A stretch of DNA of 34,415 nucleotides from an uncultured Bacilli bacterium (lineage in GTDB: Bacteria; Bacillota_I; Bacilli_A; ML615J-28; CAG-313): positions 1-34,415 of the forward strand of contig CATLBQ010000016.1 in NCBI GenBank assembly GCA_949879765.1. The letters run 5' to 3'. The stretch's first letter is position 1; each line of letters opens with the position of its first letter. Below the pieces are notes generated by a model. It ran no database searches and was not told where the DNA came from. It saw only the letters and a program-made list of their open reading frames with translations. Positions 9,889 through 18,407 of the stretch are shown piece by piece. The translations under genes and the position numbers were made by a program.

Positions 9889-9929
9889 AAAAATAGAAGT
9901 AAACTTATCTATAGTTTACTTCTATTTTT
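9889..9929 (+). terminator. lysS terminator
   Basis: A perfect 16 bp inverted repeat (9889-9904 / 9914-9929) has a 9-base loop and a T-rich right arm. Poly-A at the left arm means it may also work for the minus strand. From here to 10183 I see no gene, only AT-rich sequence with stops in every frame. Confidence 0.88.
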
Positions 9930-10182
9930 ATTATACTTACTATTTATAGCCAAATAATGAAATCTATATTCAATGTGCCTATCAATCAATAACATTCTTT
10001 CTCTCCTCTTTTTTATCTTTGTCTAGCATTGATTTTAAAAATATTTAATAATTGATTTTATACGTGTTCACTAAGGAATTAGATTGAATAAAGGACTCTA
10101 TAGTATGTCTATTGTCATTTAGAAAGCACGGATAAGCCAAAAAGGATACCTATTCGAAACAGTTTAATGTCGTGTTTAGGAC

Positions 10183-10214
10183 AAAAAGAAAAGAATGCTT
10201 ATTTTGCGTTCTTT
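10183..10214 (-). terminator. Terminator after the small ORF next to array 2
   Basis: On the minus strand, AAAGAACGC-AAAATAA-GCATTCTTT is a 9 bp stem with one G-U pair, followed by TCTTTTTGT. It overlaps the stop codon of the 83 aa ORF at 10213. Confidence 0.6.
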
Positions 10215-10464
10215 AATCCCATATTTTTGTTGTTGGATATTTTTCCAACACTTCTCTTAATTCTGTTTCGCTTAATTCAAGTTTTTCTAAAGTTATGTTT
10301 TCTTTAATACATTTTTCAAATGCATTAATTTTTTTGTCTAAATTTTTTTCACTTATCAAATCAAAAAAATCGATCAATCCTCCAAAAAAACCATATTTTT
10401 CAGTGTATGAGAGATATAAATTAAATAGTTTTTCAAGTAAATCAGCTAATTTTTCTTCATCCAT
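10213..10464 (-). CDS. Small acidic protein of unknown function (possible immunity protein)
   Basis: 83 aa, starting MDEEKLADLLEKLFNLYLSY and ending YPTTKIWD. It is mostly helical, acidic and Leu-rich, with no family I recognise. Its ATG overlaps the end of the interrupted gene upstream by 8 bases (ATGGATGA), so translation would be coupled to that gene. A small acidic ORF coupled to the C-terminal end of a larger protein is the usual layout of toxin-immunity pairs; that is an inference from layout only. It is closed by its own terminator. With its upstream partner broken, it may no longer be expressed. Confidence 0.55.
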   Translation of the reverse strand: MDEEKLADLLEKLFNLYLSYTEKYGFFGGLIDFFDLISEKNLDKKINAFEKCIKENITLEKLELSETELREVLEKYPTTKIWD

Positions 10465-10756
10465 TTTTTTCTTTTAGCATTTTTAATGCTTCTCCTTTCA
10501 ATCTTTCTAAAGAATCATAAGTGTGTGGAAATGCCTCTTTGAATGCCTGTAACTATTTATCAGCATTCATTAGTTTTAAAGTTAAATAATTTGCAAATAA
10601 TTCTTCTAGAATCATACTAATATTAGAGTAATAATATCCTCCACAATCTACTATTATAATTTTATTACTAAATGCACATTCTCTTGTCATAGAAGCAATT
10701 ATATTGTACAAATTAAATTTATTTTGATCTTCTTGATTATCCATATCTTTAACCAA
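10457..10756 (-). pseudogene. 5'-truncated, stop-interrupted gene remnant abutting array 2
   Basis: Reading from the array boundary (10756), the frame encodes about 67 aa, including IIIVDCGGYYYSNISMILEE and LFANYLTLKLMNADK. It then meets TAG at 10553-10555 and continues in the same frame as LQAFKEAFPHTYDSLERLKG plus a short Lys-rich tail, to TGA at 10459-10457. Joined across the stop it looks like the C-terminal end of a larger protein. The 5' part is missing, because the frame meets a stop inside the last CRISPR repeat. The ILEELFANYLTLK helix resembles the Glu-bearing helix near the C-terminus of some metallopeptidase-like and polymorphic-toxin domains, but I do not recognise the family. 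Confidence 0.6.
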
Positions 10757-11320
10757 GTATAGTAATTATCATATTTAGCATACCTAGCAAACGGTAAATC
10801 TAATCTCCCTTGATTTGTTAAAGTATAGTAATTATCATATTTAGCATACCTAGCAAACTAATTCGTATCCTACAAATTCAGAGTTACCGTATAGTAATTA
10901 TCATATTTAGCATACCTAGCAAACATATGTCTTGTGAGCGCATATTCTGTTGCGGTATAGTAATTATCATATTTAGCATACCTAGCAAACTGGCTCTTCC
11001 ATAATAAGATAACTTTCGTTGTATAGTAATTATCATATTTAGCATACCTAGCAAACTCCATTTTGTTAAAGTAAAATGGTGCAGTCGTATAGTAATTATC
11101 ATATTTAGCATACCTAGCAAACACAGTTGCAGCAAGCATGGTTTACATTCCTGTATAGTAATTATCATATTTAGCATACCTAGCAAACTACATGTTCAAC
11201 CAATCAGGTATTAATCTGTGTATAGTAATTATCATATTTAGCATACCTAGCAAACATGTATCTACTGATTATTTGTTAGGTCTAGTATAGTAATTATCAT
11301 ATTTAGCATACCTAGCAAAC
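10757..11320 (-). CRISPR. CRISPR array 2 (9 repeats, 8 spacers)
   Basis: 36 bp repeats start on the plus strand at 10757, 10823, 10889, 10955, 11021, 11087, 11153, 11220 and 11285. Read on the minus strand the repeat begins GTTTGCTAGGTATGC and ends GATAATTACTATAC. Spacers are 30 bp, with one of 31 and one of 29. All nine repeats read identical, including the leader-distal one at 10757, which is normally the one that decays. The leader is at 11321, next to csn2, so polarity is right to left. The repeat differs from array 1. A 13 nt segment (TATTTAGCATACC on the plus strand) is present in the tracrRNA at 17359-17371. Confidence 0.98.
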
Positions 11321-11366
11321 CTCAAATCCAATATTTGCGGTCTGCTAGTCCTATATGCTATATCAA
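11321..11366 (-). promoter_or_regulatory. Short leader of array 2 with leader-anchoring sequence
   Basis: Only 46 bases separate the csn2 stop from the first repeat. The leader ends on the minus strand with ATTTGAG (11327-11321), the known type II-A leader-anchoring element. No strong promoter is visible in it; a weak TGn-TATAGC could act from the end of csn2. The array may depend partly on read-through from the cas operon. Confidence 0.7.
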
Positions 11367-12014
11367 TCAAAATAAACACCAATCAGAATCTATCATTAAA
11401 TTTGTTCCCTTTTTTTCATTTTCTATACTATTTAATTCTAAGTCAATTATAGTAATTGATAATAATGATAATTCCTTTTTTAAAAGAGCTAATTCCTGAT
11501 TCGATAATATTTTGGTTAATCCATTTGATATTATTATACTATAATCATTAATTTCTAAATTTACTTTAATATATGTTACTAGATTTTCAAGATAATTCTT
11601 ACATTCAGTCTCACAAATTGAAACTCGGAAAATATTCAGTAGATTTATTATGCTAAAGTTGTTTTCATAAGTCATTTTCAATTCACTTTCTAGACAAATA
11701 TCTTCTAAAATATTTAAAATTTCTGATTCAATGAGTGCTATTTTTTGCCTTTGATTTTCATTTAAGGTATTATTAATTTTTTTATATAATAAATTTAATA
11801 CTTTTTTATCATTTAATTCTAAATGGAATGGATTCATAATTTTTAGAATATGTTTATTAAATTCTTTTACATCGTTGTCAATACTATATATTACATATTC
11901 TTCTAATGAAAAAATAAAACTTCTATAAACAATCACATCATCAAATAATAATTGAATGATTGGTTCATTTAATTCTATTAATTTATTTAGTGGTTTTATA
12001 AATATCTTCTTCAT
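11367..12014 (-). CDS. csn2: Csn2, short form (system 2)
   Basis: 215 aa, close to the usual 220 aa of streptococcal Csn2. Csn2 forms a tetrameric ring that binds DNA ends during spacer acquisition. Visible similarity to S. pyogenes Csn2 includes the N-terminal LNEPIIQLLFDDVIVYRSFI, the middle region ESEILNILEDICLESELKMTYE in two parts, and SIIISNGLTKILSNQELALL, which resembles LLIFVNSGAYLTKDEVASL. The start ATG shares a base with the cas2 stop (TAATG), so translation is coupled. It is the last gene before the array. Confidence 0.9.
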   Translation of the reverse strand: MKKIFIKPLNKLIELNEPIIQLLFDDVIVYRSFIFSLEEYVIYSIDNDVKEFNKHILKIMNPFHLELNDKKVLNLLYKKINNTLNENQRQKIALIESEILNILEDICLESELKMTYENNFSIINLLNIFRVSICETECKNYLENLVTYIKVNLEINDYSIIISNGLTKILSNQELALLKKELSLLSITIIDLELNSIENEKKGTNLMIDSDWCLF

Positions 12015-12334
12015 TATAAAACTAATGTCCTTTCATCCGTTGTAACAACATCGGTTTTGGTATCTCCCACTAAAATTTTTAATTGAGAAAATTGTTTTTC
12101 TGTAATATTAAGAACCATAACATTTCCTCTAGAAGGTACTATGCTTTTTAGTTTATTGACTATTGATTCCATCACTTGATAATCTATTGACATTTTAACA
12201 TAAACCGATTCTTGTATCATATAAAATCCCATTTTTTTTATTTCCTTTACAAATTTTCTATAATTTTTTTGGTCAATAGTTGTGATTGTTGGCAAATCAA
12301 AAAATAGTATGGAACGCATAAATCTATAACTCAT
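12014..12334 (-). CDS. cas2: Cas2 (system 2)
   Basis: 106 aa from ATG 12334 (protein MSYRFMRSILFFDLPT); a TTG at 12340 is in frame but less likely. It has the Cas2 ferredoxin-like fold with the conserved Asp in FFDLP, then KKMGFYMIQESVYVKMSID and VPSRGNVMVLNITEKQF, all typical of type II-A Cas2. It pairs with Cas1 to capture and integrate protospacers. It overlaps cas1 by 11 bases and shares one base with csn2, so the adaptation genes are tightly coupled. Confidence 0.96.
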   Translation of the reverse strand: MSYRFMRSILFFDLPTITTIDQKNYRKFVKEIKKMGFYMIQESVYVKMSIDYQVMESIVNKLKSIVPSRGNVMVLNITEKQFSQLKILVGDTKTDVVTTDERTLVL

Positions 12335-13196
12335 ACTCAATAAATTTTAAATCCAATTCATTATGCTCTTTCATATAATTAATTAAATCAATGACATATA
12401 AATGAATTGCATTGTCTAAAAATATTTTTTTTCCATTATATTGTACATAAGATGATAACATTTCTATAAAACGAAATTTGAAATTTTCTTCATTAATATA
12501 TCCTTTAATAATATAACTATCTATCAATGGTCGAATAGGTTCAATCAGATCACATGATAAATTAAACGGATTAGACTCACCTATATGGTGTATCCCTAAT
12601 TCAGTCAAATACCCCAATGCTCTAATTTCTCTATTAATGGCTGATAAAACAATTGAATAACCATAATTTAAATATTTATTAATCAAAATATCTTTATTTC
12701 TACTAAAATCTATCCCAAATAAAGTATTGAAATAAACTTTTGCACTATGTCCTTCTCGGTTTGTTTGATCAGCATCCTTTACTTCACCTTGATATTTTAT
12801 CAATAAATTATATTCTTCTTTATAGTTTTTATAAAGTAAGTTCTTTGCTTGATTTTCTATCTTTTTTTGTACAATTTTTTTCCAAAGATATCCTTTATTT
12901 TCTTGAACAAATCGAATTTGTTCTTTGATTTTTCTATAAGCATAATAGTTATTTTCATATGGCGTTAACTCACATTCTGGATTGTATTGTTCGTTACAAA
13001 AAATAAGCTTAATTTTACTTTGAGATAACATACACACTAGGCTTGTGGTAATAGAGACTTGAGTAGACAAAATAACTATTAGTTTTATTTCATCAAGAAG
13101 AACTCTTTTTTCTTCTGTTCCACGTCTACAAATGAGATAGTTTAATGAGTACTCTAATTTACATCTTTCATTAATTATAATATTTCTAAACCCCAC
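12324..13196 (-). CDS. cas1: Cas1 integrase (system 2)
   Basis: 290 aa with a GTG start at 13196, giving (M)GFRNIIINERCKLEYSLNY. This matches the length (289 aa) and start of S. pyogenes Cas1, and GAGGTG lies four bases upstream inside cas9. The longer in-frame extension to 13250 only reads through cas9 codons. Active-site motifs are DQTNREGHSAKVYFNTLFG with the catalytic Glu, LGIHHIGESNPFNLSCDLIE with the His and acidic residue, and PIRPLID. It overlaps the end of cas9 by 11 bases. It is clearly of the streptococcal II-A kind. Confidence 0.96.
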   Translation of the reverse strand: MGFRNIIINERCKLEYSLNYLICRRGTEEKRVLLDEIKLIVILSTQVSITTSLVCMLSQSKIKLIFCNEQYNPECELTPYENNYYAYRKIKEQIRFVQENKGYLWKKIVQKKIENQAKNLLYKNYKEEYNLLIKYQGEVKDADQTNREGHSAKVYFNTLFGIDFSRNKDILINKYLNYGYSIVLSAINREIRALGYLTELGIHHIGESNPFNLSCDLIEPIRPLIDSYIIKGYINEENFKFRFIEMLSSYVQYNGKKIFLDNAIHLYVIDLINYMKEHNELDLKFIEYEL

Positions 13197-16100
13197 TAGG
13201 CACCTCAAATAAAATTTTGCAATAATACCCAGTAATTGATTCACTAACAAATTTCATACCAGGTTTCAATGTCTTTCCCATAGTCAATAATCCCGTTTTT
13301 TCTTTCATATCAATTATTCTCAAGTCAGCTGTTTCCCTAGTATTCGTTTTCAAAAGTTTTAATAGTTCAGTGATTAGTTGAATATACTCTTTTATAGTTA
13401 ACTTTGTTATACTATTTAATTTATTCACTATTTTCTCAATTATTTTATAGGAGTATATGCTTTTTGAGTATGCTTTTTTTATTTCATCTAAAACATATAT
13501 ACAATCATCTGTTGATATCATTATATCCGCTTTTTTATTACTAGATGTAGAAACAATAATTTTATCTTCCATTTTTTCCATCGGTATTTCCATTTGGACT
13601 TGGTTATTATATTTATCTATATTTTTTATAATCTTTACAAAGCGGTAGGAAAAATTTCTATCCAACATATTTTTTATACCATAAACATTGTTACTTTTTC
13701 CAGTTATACAATATTTCTTTTTTTCATCCATTATAATAGCATTGGTTTTTATACAATTATGAACAATTTTGAATGATATATATTCTTCTGAATTTATAAT
13801 TTGATGAATATATTTTTCAATGGAATTTTCAAAAACTTTAGGAATGGCTTCTAATATATAACTCTTTTTTTGGTTTTTATCTATCAATTCCACAATACAA
13901 TATTTACTATATGCATATGATGTTATTCCACCATATTTTTCTAAATTGCATCGCTTATCCTTAGTTTTAATTGGAACTGTACCATTTTGAATAATTGAAG
14001 TCTTTGCAAACATTTTATTCGAACAATAAGAACGAATTGTTTCATGAATATCAAATCTTTGTTGCAAATTTTTTCTTATTAATTTTAATGTTTCTTCCTT
14101 TTTCCAAATAACTCTATCTTTAACAATGCGATCTTTTGATAGAATAATCTCTGGATTAATACTACAACTATTATTTTTCATTTTTTCTAAATCATATTGA
14201 TTATTAAAATGATATACTTTATAGTACTTATTTAAGGCCATCCCAATTACTGCATTTAAATATGCATCATGTGCATGATGATAATTGTTTACTGTACGAG
14301 ATTTTAGTAAATCATAATTTTGCCTAAAATCTGATATATTTTCTGCTTTTGAATAAATAATATGACTTTCATCAATTTGCTTGTATAACTTTAATGTCTC
14401 TATCAGTCCTTTAACCGCTTGATTAGTTACTACAAGTTGCCGATTTACAAAACCATTTAATTCTTCTGGTTTAATTTCTTTTTGAGTTAATCTTCTAAAT
14501 TTTTCTTTAGTGATTAATTTTAATTCTAATAATTTGGTATAAAATCTATCAGCATTTTTAGGTAAAAAATTAGGAATGTTACAAATGAATTCATCCTTTT
14601 TTATATATTGATTGATGTGCGATTCAACTAAAACTTTATTGCTCAATGAATCGTCTTTAATTAAAGATTGGGGATAAATATGATCTACATCATAAGTTTT
14701 TCCACTTAATTTCTCTAAATCAATATCCTCTAAAGTATATAGACTTTTACCTAATTGGGTAAAATATAGGTATACTTTTTCTTGGCGTAATCTATCTTTA
14801 TATTTTTCTAAAGATACACTTAATTTATTAACATTTATATGAAATTTATTTAAAAGGTCAGCTTGCTTCTGACATTCATTATAAAATTCTTTTAATTGTT
14901 TATATCTAGATGAAGTTGTTTTTTTAATAGCTTTGTTAGTACGTGTACACTCTATACAATAATAATCTATCTTTTGTTTTAAAATTGTTTCAATTTCATC
15001 AATTAATTTGTATGTTTGTATTAAAGGTCGTTTCATAATTGGCGAAACATAAATATGATTATCAATGAATTCACTTATCCCTTCCTCTTCACCCTTCATT
15101 TGATTTTTATTATATTCATCAATAATTTTTATAAAATTGTACTTATCATCAAAAAGAATTTGTTGTAAATTTAAATTGGTATCTCTCATAATTTGAATAA
15201 TAGGACCATAAACTTCTCCTGTACTCTCATTAATAGAGACTAATTCTGCTAATAATTTTTTACTGATGGTTGCATAACCTTTATAATTTAGTTGTTTTAT
15301 TTTTTCAACCTTTTCATTATCTAAATAGTATATCTCTCTTAATCTTTTTTCTAATATTTTTTTATCTTCAAATATAGTGATATCTTTTATTATTTCTTCA
15401 ATTGTATCTTTATTTTGGTAAAACTCATCTCCAAATATTTCCTTAAATTTTATATAAGAAGTCATATCGCATGTAATTTCTTCTATTTTGGAAGTAAAAC
15501 TAGTTGATTCGTAATTATAATTAGCTTTTAAATACTCTTCTATTTTTTTTCGCGTAGGTTTATTATATTTTAAGAAAATATTATTGTACAAATCTTCTTT
15601 TATTTTCTTATCAATCAATTGACCATTTATTCTCAAACGATTCAAGTACTGTAAACAATTATATTCAGAAAATAATAAAGATTTTTTAGGTAAACAATAA
15701 TCATTATCCCCATGTAGATAAGTACATTTGTTTTGCATTTTTTCAATAAACTGTTTTGCGGTAGTATCAAGATCAATAACCCTTTCATAATTCCAAGGAG
15801 TAATTTTTTCATTCGTTCTTTTTACCCAACTATATGGAGATTTATTATTTAATGGCCCCACATAATATGGTAAATGATATTTAAAAATAGAAACTATTCT
15901 TTCAATTCTAGTGTATTCGCCATCTTTAACCAATAAAAATGGATAGTATTTGGCTTGATTATTCAATATTTTTTTTAATTCTATTAAATTCAGTTGCATT
16001 GGAATAACTGTATTATGCCCAGAATTTTGTCTTAATAAATAGGTTCCCTGTTCTATACTTTTTAAAATTTCGTTCTTCAACTCCACTGCTTCTTCTTTAT

Positions 16101-17295
16101 CAACCTTTTTTAACTGTTTTTTTAAATAATCATAAAATTCGTCTCTTGCACAATGAGAAAATCTGACTAATTGTTTTTTAGTAGAATTCATACCAATATA
16201 ATGTGGATAATTATATAATTTTTTATCATACTTTCTAAAGCATTCATTATAAGATTGTGGTAGATAATTTTTAAAAAAGAATTTCAATTTTTTTAAATCT
16301 TCTTGATGTTTATCGTACTGCTTTACCATAGCCTCACTAAGATAGTTACTTTCACCAATAAGTTCTAATAAATAATATGTATCCCTAATTTCTTTTAAAA
16401 GTAATGCAGCATCTAGTAATTGTGCTAAATCTACTACCAATTTTTTTGAAGTTTCTATTTTTTCTAATAATTCTTCATTTTCTAAATCAATTTCACACTT
16501 TTCATAATGTTGTTCTTGTAAAAGCGTCAACTTACTTATATTTACAGAACTTCCCACTAACAGTTGTATTACAAATTCATTAACAAATGTCTTTTTTTCG
16601 ACTCCAAATAATTGCTTGAGTTTTAACTTTTGATCATTTTTAGTAGAGACTTTTAAAAATATATTTTCTAATTCATTTAAAAAATTATTATCCATTTGAA
16701 TTTCTTCAAAGTAATCCTCATTATCCTCAAATTTTACTCTTGCCTCTGCTAATAGTTCATTAATTGTATTAAAATTATTTTCTATTTGAAAATGATTTCC
16801 CTTATCATAATCTGTACCCTCATTTAGAAAATGCCCTCGATATTTAACAATATGATGTGCTGCAAGATATAACATCCTAAGATCAATTGGCTCATCAACT
16901 ATCAATAAATGCTTTCGCAAATGATAAATCGTCGGAAACGTATTAAAATACTCCTTATCTGTCAATACGTCATCAAAAAATGTATACTTATTATTATTCT
17001 GCTTATCTTCTATTTTATAGAATGAATCATTTAACCTTTGAAAAAATAATGGATCTATTCTTTGAATCTCATCAAAAAATTCATCTTGTAGCCATTTTAT
17101 TCTTTGCCCCCTTTTTGTTCCTCTTCTTCTAGAACATCTATGTTCACGACGATCTTTTGCATCCTCTGCTTCATCCATCATTCTTACTCCCCAAAGAGCA
17201 AAACCATTTTTCTTAACAATTTCATTGTTCTCATCTATTACTGCCCACCCAATAGAATTGGTACCAACATCTAATCCTAATGTATATTTTTTCAT
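13186..17295 (-). CDS. cas9: Large type II-A Cas9 (system 2)
   Basis: 1369 aa, about the length of S. pyogenes Cas9 (1368 aa). Catalytic residues are intact: RuvC-I D9 (GLDVGTNSIGWAV), RuvC-II E782 (YYCIECTRTNKA), HNH H872 (YDVDHIYPQS) and N886 (SNKVL), and RuvC-III H1007 and D1010 (NNYHHAHDAYLNAV). The Arg-rich bridge helix is at about 48-66 and the HNH has no zinc-binding cysteine pairs. The C-terminal end aligns by eye with the streptococcal PAM-interacting domain through ESITGYYCKILFEV. Counting back from that anchor, Gly and Leu replace the two arginines that read NGG in S. pyogenes. Start ATG 17295 has GGGGAGG upstream. A divergent tracrRNA lies immediately upstream, and cas1 overlaps the 3' end. 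Confidence 0.98.
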   Translation of the reverse strand: MKKYTLGLDVGTNSIGWAVIDENNEIVKKNGFALWGVRMMDEAEDAKDRREHRCSRRRGTKRGQRIKWLQDEFFDEIQRIDPLFFQRLNDSFYKIEDKQNNNKYTFFDDVLTDKEYFNTFPTIYHLRKHLLIVDEPIDLRMLYLAAHHIVKYRGHFLNEGTDYDKGNHFQIENNFNTINELLAEARVKFEDNEDYFEEIQMDNNFLNELENIFLKVSTKNDQKLKLKQLFGVEKKTFVNEFVIQLLVGSSVNISKLTLLQEQHYEKCEIDLENEELLEKIETSKKLVVDLAQLLDAALLLKEIRDTYYLLELIGESNYLSEAMVKQYDKHQEDLKKLKFFFKNYLPQSYNECFRKYDKKLYNYPHYIGMNSTKKQLVRFSHCARDEFYDYLKKQLKKVDKEEAVELKNEILKSIEQGTYLLRQNSGHNTVIPMQLNLIELKKILNNQAKYYPFLLVKDGEYTRIERIVSIFKYHLPYYVGPLNNKSPYSWVKRTNEKITPWNYERVIDLDTTAKQFIEKMQNKCTYLHGDNDYCLPKKSLLFSEYNCLQYLNRLRINGQLIDKKIKEDLYNNIFLKYNKPTRKKIEEYLKANYNYESTSFTSKIEEITCDMTSYIKFKEIFGDEFYQNKDTIEEIIKDITIFEDKKILEKRLREIYYLDNEKVEKIKQLNYKGYATISKKLLAELVSINESTGEVYGPIIQIMRDTNLNLQQILFDDKYNFIKIIDEYNKNQMKGEEEGISEFIDNHIYVSPIMKRPLIQTYKLIDEIETILKQKIDYYCIECTRTNKAIKKTTSSRYKQLKEFYNECQKQADLLNKFHINVNKLSVSLEKYKDRLRQEKVYLYFTQLGKSLYTLEDIDLEKLSGKTYDVDHIYPQSLIKDDSLSNKVLVESHINQYIKKDEFICNIPNFLPKNADRFYTKLLELKLITKEKFRRLTQKEIKPEELNGFVNRQLVVTNQAVKGLIETLKLYKQIDESHIIYSKAENISDFRQNYDLLKSRTVNNYHHAHDAYLNAVIGMALNKYYKVYHFNNQYDLEKMKNNSCSINPEIILSKDRIVKDRVIWKKEETLKLIRKNLQQRFDIHETIRSYCSNKMFAKTSIIQNGTVPIKTKDKRCNLEKYGGITSYAYSKYCIVELIDKNQKKSYILEAIPKVFENSIEKYIHQIINSEEYISFKIVHNCIKTNAIIMDEKKKYCITGKSNNVYGIKNMLDRNFSYRFVKIIKNIDKYNNQVQMEIPMEKMEDKIIVSTSSNKKADIMISTDDCIYVLDEIKKAYSKSIYSYKIIEKIVNKLNSITKLTIKEYIQLITELLKLLKTNTRETADLRIIDMKEKTGLLTMGKTLKPGMKFVSESITGYYCKILFEVPSGV

Positions 17296-17322
17296 ATATT
17301 TTCCTCCCCATATTTATTTTTC

Positions 17323-17351
17323 TTGACATTTTTTATTGATTTTGATATACT
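17323..17351 (+). promoter_or_regulatory. Promoter of tracrRNA 2
   Basis: TTGACA (17323-17328), a 17-base spacer and TATACT (17346-17351). The -35 box is only 28 bases from the divergent cas9 start codon, so RNA polymerase bound here would sit beside or over the cas9 leader. The expected start is near 17358. Confidence 0.88.
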
Positions 17352-17357
17352 ATTATT

Positions 17358-17429
17358 GTATTTAGCATACCGAGTGCAAATAAGCATTTATGCGAAATCT
17401 TTGAGCCCCATTGTGAGGGGCCATTTTTT
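17358..17429 (+). ncRNA. tracrRNA of CRISPR system 2
   Basis: A predicted RNA of about 72 nt, divergent from cas9. The 5' end is the anti-repeat: TATTTAGCATACC (17359-17371) is perfectly complementary to the array 2 crRNA repeat. Then come a bulge and a lower stem GCAAAT (17376-17381) that pairs with GUUUGC at the 5' end of the repeat. A small nexus hairpin GCAT-TT-ATGC (17384-17393) follows, then the terminator hairpin. This order (upper stem, bulge, lower stem, nexus, terminator) is that of streptococcal tracrRNA. It has one promoter close to the anti-repeat; I see no upstream promoter for a long form. Confidence 0.92.
17405..17429 (+). terminator. tracrRNA 2 intrinsic terminator
   Basis: GCCCC-ATTGTGA-GGGGC is followed by CATTTTTT. 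It is a GC-rich stem in an AT-rich background and closes the tracrRNA. Confidence 0.9.
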
Positions 17430-17495
17430 ATTTCTAAATATATATACTAAAAGATAATCCATTATTCTTTATACAATAGTTTTATTTTACTATAT

Positions 17496-17525
17496 ATGAC
17501 AATTTTTTTCAAGGAATTATATAAT
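17496..17525 (+). promoter_or_regulatory. Predicted promoter of the metallo-hydrolase gene
   Basis: ATGACA (17496-17501), an 18-base spacer and TATAAT (17520-17525). The start codon follows 35 bases later with AGAGGTG as the ribosome-binding site. Confidence 0.55.
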
Positions 17526-17559
17526 AATAAATAATGATATCGAGATAAGAGGTGACTTT

Positions 17560-18375
17560 ATGAATCAATATACTACTTTTTCAATTAACGATCATATTTA
17601 TCAAATCAAAGATCCAATGGGTGTACTCATGACGCTAGTAATTGGCAAAACCTATGCATTGCTAGTAGATACGGGATATGGCCTAGGCGATATTAAATCC
17701 TACATTTCCCAAATTACTCATCTTCCTTTAATTGTAGTGGCAAGCCATGGTCATATGGATCATACAGGAGGCAATTATTTATTTAGTCAAGTCTATATCC
17801 ATCCACTAGATATGGATTTGTGTAAATTACACAATAGCACTACTTGGAGACATCACGTTTATGATAATGCCTGTGCAATGCATCTCGTAGATGATACATT
17901 TGATGTGGATACATTTATAGAACAAAAAGAAGGACATCTTCTTCCTTTATCTGATAATCAAATTTTTGACTTAGGAGACATTCATGCAAAAGTCATTCCA
18001 ATGGAAGGACACACTAAAGGCAGTATTGGTATTTTACTTGAGGAAGATGAAATCTTAATTGTGACTGATGCCACATGTCCTTTTGTATGGTTATTCTTAC
18101 CTGAATCTACTTCAGTTGCTACTTATATCCAAATGCTCACTAGAACCCTAAATTTGCCGTTTCAACACATTTTACTAGGCCATGGTAGAGGCATAGCACT
18201 GCCTCGTTCAAAGGTAGAAGATTTTCTCTATACAGCTAAGACTATTGATTTGAAAAAGGCAGTGAAAGTCACATTTCATAATTTTGAGCAAGAAAATAGT
18301 TATTGCTATACCTTAGGAAAAATGTATGATCAAAATGATGTAGGGATTGTATTTGATCCACATAAATTAAAGTAA
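17560..18375 (+). CDS. Metallo-beta-lactamase-fold hydrolase
   Basis: 271 aa. The zinc-binding signature HGHMDH is at H63-x-H65-x-D67-H68. Further ligands are expected at His in MEGHTKGS, Asp in IVTDATC and His in LLGHGRG, so the full two-metal site of the family is present. No signal peptide, so cytosolic. The fold covers many hydrolases (thioesters, phosphodiesters, lactones) and the substrate cannot be told from sequence. The C-terminal 45 residues (KKAVKVTFHNFEQENSYCYT and on) are a small extra beta-rich piece. It is a single gene closed by a bidirectional terminator. Confidence 0.85.
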   Translation: MNQYTTFSINDHIYQIKDPMGVLMTLVIGKTYALLVDTGYGLGDIKSYISQITHLPLIVVASHGHMDHTGGNYLFSQVYIHPLDMDLCKLHNSTTWRHHVYDNACAMHLVDDTFDVDTFIEQKEGHLLPLSDNQIFDLGDIHAKVIPMEGHTKGSIGILLEEDEILIVTDATCPFVWLFLPESTSVATYIQMLTRTLNLPFQHILLGHGRGIALPRSKVEDFLYTAKTIDLKKAVKVTFHNFEQENSYCYTLGKMYDQNDVGIVFDPHKLK

Positions 18376-18407
18376 AAACAATATGCATAGATATGCATAT
18401 TGTTTTT
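18374..18407. terminator. Bidirectional terminator
   Basis: A 15 bp perfect stem (18374-18388 / 18393-18407) with loop AGAT, an A-run on the left and a T-run on the right. It serves the plus-strand hydrolase gene and the convergent minus-strand gene ending at 18407. Confidence 0.85.

Noticed and set aside
9931-10183. Possible transposase remnant between lysS and array 2
   Set aside because: Stops occur in every frame and no terminal inverted repeats or recognisable protein fragments could be found.
11123-11152. Self-targeting by the array 2 spacer containing GCAGCAAGCATGG, which also occurs near 32648 in the GH9 gene
   Set aside because: Only about 14 contiguous bases match and flanking bases differ; it is too short for a real protospacer and is probably chance.
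10870-11186. Open frames with repeated FARYAKYDNYYT and LLGMLNMIITI across array 2
   Set aside because: The same artefact of a 66 bp period; they have no start signal and no codon pattern beyond the repeat.
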